Source of the DNA: UBA3076 sp964646435
GTDB lineage: Bacteria > Desulfobacterota > Dissulfuribacteria > Dissulfuribacterales > UBA3076
DNA length: 64,000 bases
Direction: 5' to 3'
Assembly: GCA_964646435.1 (NCBI GenBank)
Contig: CAZYEJ010000002.1
Location: 15,566 to 79,565, forward strand
A program made the translations under genes and the position numbers. A model generated the notes under the pieces. That model was given only the letters and a program-made list of their open reading frames with translations. It ran no database searches and was not told the origin of the DNA. Shown in pieces: positions 61,637-64,000 of the stretch. Position 1 is the first letter of the stretch. The number at the start of each line of letters is the position of its first letter.

Positions 61637-61658
61637 AACTCCATAGGGATATGAGATT

Positions 61659-62546
61659 ATGAAAGGAATAATCCTGGCTGGGGGTTCAGGAACGCGCCTG
61701 TATCCAATTACCCGTGTGGTAAGTAAACAACTTATGCCTGTTTATGATAAGCCTATGATATATTATCCATTATCAGTGCTGATGTTGGCAGGCATACGTG
61801 AGATACTGATTATATCCACCCATGAGGATTTGCCCAGATTCAAAGAACTTTTTCGTGATGGTTCACAATGCGGTCTTTCCATCTCTTATGCAGAACAGCC
61901 GAGTCCCGAGGGATTGGCTCAGGCCTTTATTATTGGAAAACCATTCATAGGCAGTGATAAAGTGGCACTTGTCCTTGGGGACAACATATTTTTTGGACAA
62001 GGGCTTCCAGACACACTCAGGAGATGCAGCAACCTGGAAAAAGGTGGTATTATTTTCGGGTATTTAGTGCGTGATCCTGAGCGTTACGGGGTGGTTGAAT
62101 TTGATCAACAGGGAAATGTTATCGGGATTGAGGAAAAGCCGGCAAAGCCTAAATCCAAATACGCTGTTCCCGGACTCTATTTTTATGACAACAACGTAGT
62201 GGAAATAGCAGAAGGCATCAAACCCTCAGCTCGCGGAGAACTTGAAATCACTGACGTCAATTTGGAATACTTGCGGCATAGTCAGCTTAGAGTAGAACTT
62301 TTGGGGCGGGGATTTGCCTGGCTTGATACCGGAACACATGAGTCCCTCTTACAGGCCAATGATTTTGTGCAGGCCATTCAGGAACGACAAGGGCTCAAGA
62401 TTGCATGCATTGAAGAAATTGCCTTTCGTCTTGGTTATATAGATCGGGAGCAACTCAGAAACCTCGCCAAAGATATGTTGAAAAATAATTACGGCAAGTA
62501 TCTGATGGAAATCCTTTCAGAGGAAAAAGCCGATGAAATTTACTAA
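61659..62546 (+). CDS. rfbA: Glucose-1-phosphate thymidylyltransferase
   Basis: Makes dTDP-glucose from dTTP and glucose-1-phosphate, first step of dTDP-rhamnose synthesis. 295 residues, short RmlA form: GIILAGGSGTRLYPITRVV, YDKPMIYYPLSVLMLAG, EQPSPEGLAQAF, LVLGDNIFFGQGL, EKPAKPKS and FAWLDTGTHESLL. ATG 61659 follows ugd by 22 bp and overlaps rfbC by 14 nt. rfbB and rfbD, needed for rhamnose, are not in the window. Confidence 0.97.
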   Translation: MKGIILAGGSGTRLYPITRVVSKQLMPVYDKPMIYYPLSVLMLAGIREILIISTHEDLPRFKELFRDGSQCGLSISYAEQPSPEGLAQAFIIGKPFIGSDKVALVLGDNIFFGQGLPDTLRRCSNLEKGGIIFGYLVRDPERYGVVEFDQQGNVIGIEEKPAKPKSKYAVPGLYFYDNNVVEIAEGIKPSARGELEITDVNLEYLRHSQLRVELLGRGFAWLDTGTHESLLQANDFVQAIQERQGLKIACIEEIAFRLGYIDREQLRNLAKDMLKNNYGKYLMEILSEEKADEIY

Positions 62547-63090
62547 GACCTCCTTTCCTGATGTTTTTCTTATTGAGCCGGATGTATTCAAAGACACCCG
62601 TGGTTTTTTCATGGAAACTTACAATCAGAGAAAATATGCAGAAGCAGGAATAGACCAAGTGTTCGTTCAGGACAACTATTCCCACTCCAAGTATGGAATC
62701 CTTCGAGGACTTCACTATCAACTCAAAAATGCTCAGGGGAAATTGGTATTTGTAATAACAGGGGAAATATTTGACATTGTTGTGGACATACGAATCGGCT
62801 CACCTATGTTCGGGCAATGGTTTGGGGCTCATCTTTCAGCGGAGAACAGGCGACAGATTTTTGTGCCGGAGGGTTTTGCCCATGGATTCATCGTGCTGAG
62901 TGAAAGCGTCGATGTTATATACAAATGTACTGATTTCTATACCCATGGGGATGAGTATGGAATTTTTTGGGCAGATCCAACCATCGGTATCGATTGGCCG
63001 ATAAAAAACCCGATCCTTTCGGACAAGGATAGCAAAAATCCAAAATTAAGGGAAATCCAGGAGGAACTTCTGCCCGCATTTCATTCATAG
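62533..63090 (+). CDS. rfbC: dTDP-4-dehydrorhamnose 3,5-epimerase
   Basis: Cupin-fold epimerase in the dTDP-rhamnose pathway. 185 residues: LIEPDVFKDTRGFFMETYNQ, LRGLHYQLKNAQGKLV (catalytic His region), VPEGFAHGFIVLSESVD and FWADPTIGIDWPI. ATG 62533 lies inside rfbA (14-nt overlap), and the start MKFTKTSFPDVFLIEP is normal. A terminator hairpin lies about 110 bp downstream. Confidence 0.96.
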   Translation: MKFTKTSFPDVFLIEPDVFKDTRGFFMETYNQRKYAEAGIDQVFVQDNYSHSKYGILRGLHYQLKNAQGKLVFVITGEIFDIVVDIRIGSPMFGQWFGAHLSAENRRQIFVPEGFAHGFIVLSESVDVIYKCTDFYTHGDEYGIFWADPTIGIDWPIKNPILSDKDSKNPKLREIQEELLPAFHS

Positions 63091-63112
63091 TCAAATAAAG
63101 AATGCGGATAAC

Positions 63113-63200
63113 TTGTCAGTGTTCGTGTGGGTCTGCTTGCCCTGTAGCTCCAGTAGATGGTACTTGGGGTGGCTAATTCAAAAAGTATTTTCACGGTAAA
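63113..63200 (+). repeat. Dispersed 90-nt repeat, copy 3
   Basis: Nearly identical to the reverse complement of 14111-14200 (GTGTGGGTCTGC, CCTGTAGCTCC, GTAGATGGTACT, GGGGTGGCTAATTCAAAAAG, TATTTTCACGGTAAA). It fills the gap between rfbC and its terminator. Confidence 0.85.
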
Positions 63201-63201
63201 A

Positions 63202-63233
63202 AAAGGCCGTTTCTCCTCAGAAAAACGGCCTTT
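63202..63233 (+). terminator. Rho-independent terminator after rfbC
   Basis: 11-bp stem AAAGGCCGTTT / AAACGGCCTTT with a 10-nt loop, A-rich before and T-rich after. It can work in both directions, ending both the rfb transcript and the minus-strand tRNA-Asn transcript. Confidence 0.88.
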
Positions 63234-63241
63234 ATTATTTC

Positions 63242-63316
63242 TGGCTCCCCGAGACGGACTCGAACCGCCAACCTAGTGGTTAACAGCCACCCGCTCTGCC
63301 ATTGAGCTACCGGGGA
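63242..63316 (-). tRNA. tRNA-Asn (anticodon GTT)
   Basis: Minus strand with encoded CCA; D arm GCTC...GAGC, anticodon stem GGTGG/CCACT with loop CTGTTAA (GTT), T arm GGCGG TTCGAGT CCGTC. Acceptor TCCCCGG/TCGGGGA with a G-T pair. It lies downstream of the 5S gene in the rRNA transcript direction. Confidence 0.95.
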
Positions 63317-63414
63317 ATTAACGTGAGCTAATCTAACAACATGCGTTTTGTCCGTCAACAGGAAACATCTGGTTCCGGAGAAAATCCTTTACGCAAATTC
63401 AGTGATTTTGGTCA

Positions 63415-63446
63415 CAAAAAAAAGCCCCCATTAAAAAATGGGGGCT
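63415..63446 (-). terminator. Terminator behind the 5S rRNA gene
   Basis: On the minus strand AGCCCCCATT / AATGGGGGCT with a short T-rich loop, followed by a run of eight or more T. It lies just 3' of 5S and before tRNA-Asn, so the tRNA may be reached only by readthrough or its own promoter. Confidence 0.9.
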
Positions 63447-63458
63447 AAAATATAAATT

Positions 63459-63570
63459 CCGGCAATGACCTACTCTCCCACCCTATATTGGGCAGTACCA
63501 TCGGCGCTGAGGGACTTAACTTCCGTGTTCGGTATGGGAACGGGTGTTTCCCCCTCGCTATCGCCACCGG
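63459..63570 (-). rRNA. rrf: 5S ribosomal RNA
   Basis: The minus strand gives a full 5S: CCGGTGGCGATAGCGAGGGG at the 5' end, CACCCGTTCCCATACCGAAC, GGAAGTTAAGTCCCTCAGCG and GGGAGAGTAGGTCATTGCCG at the 3' end, with paired ends CCGG/CCGG. Confidence 0.97.
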
Positions 63571-63662
63571 AAACTGTAATCCGACTGGTGTTCGAAAAAT
63601 ATAAATAAATATGGATTATACTGTTTTACCATGTGCGAACAGAATTGATCAAAAGAAAAATA

Positions 63663-64000
<338 letters not shown>

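Overview
The window reads as about 64 kb of chromosome from a Gram-negative bacterium of moderate G+C. The gene content and order fit best with the sulfate-reducer-rich Desulfobacterota (former Deltaproteobacteria). The clues are a fused ATP sulfurylase/APS kinase, the order tilS-ftsH-folP-cdaA-cdaR, an FtsH amino terminus typical of that group, and many RAYT-type transposases and short-repeat families. This placement is an inference and no species is claimed. The right edge enters an rRNA operon on the minus strand (23S partial, 5S, then tRNA-Asn).

Layout. 1-4.7 kb: end of a UDP-GlcNAc 2-epimerase gene, sat-cysC, and convergent typA. 4.7-10.1 kb: an accessory patch with a RAYT element bounded by inverted repeats, a methyltransferase, a REP pair beside a RAYT remnant, a truncated hypothetical gene, an intact yefM-yoeB pair with its operator, the 5' half of a group II intron and a parE fragment. 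10.1-16.2 kb: M23 peptidase, xseA, an MBL hydrolase, tsaC and mltG. 16.4-32.7 kb: the division/cell-wall (dcw) cluster mraZ-rsmH-ftsL-ftsI(degenerate)-murEF-mraY-murD-murG-murC-murB-ftsQ-ftsA-ftsZ. 32.7-40.8 kb, minus strand: cdaR, cdaA, folP, ftsH, tilS and a homocysteine methyltransferase/MTHFR fusion. 41-54.6 kb: a SlyD-like FKBP, coaE, tRNA-Arg, a PilZ protein, a dGTPase, clpB, two histidine kinases, DUF72, a Tim44-like protein and cmk. 54.7-63.1 kb: rtcA-pgeF, tRNA-Glu, a UPF0282 hydrolase, an AmpG-like permease, a heavy-metal exporter-like protein, and ugd-rfbA-rfbC for nucleotide sugars.

The main discovery is in the dcw cluster. The FtsI/PBP3 homologue keeps its fold, membrane anchor and PASTA tail but has lost recognisable SxxK, SxN and KTG catalytic motifs. 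ftsW is absent from its usual place between murD and murG. The locus therefore appears to have lost both halves of the septal peptidoglycan synthase while keeping FtsL, FtsQ, FtsA, FtsZ and the whole precursor pathway. In addition murE and murF are fused through a linker made of a 7-nt tandem repeat.

The second theme is repeats. Short 7- or 8-nt tandem repeats sit inside reading frames (murEF twice, murG twice, ftsQ, the murD 3' end) and at gene borders. Several dispersed repeats occur as pairs, including two apparent filled/empty pairs (47.3 kb with 53.9 kb; 15.0 kb with 18.4 kb) that suggest recent movement of small inverted-repeat elements.
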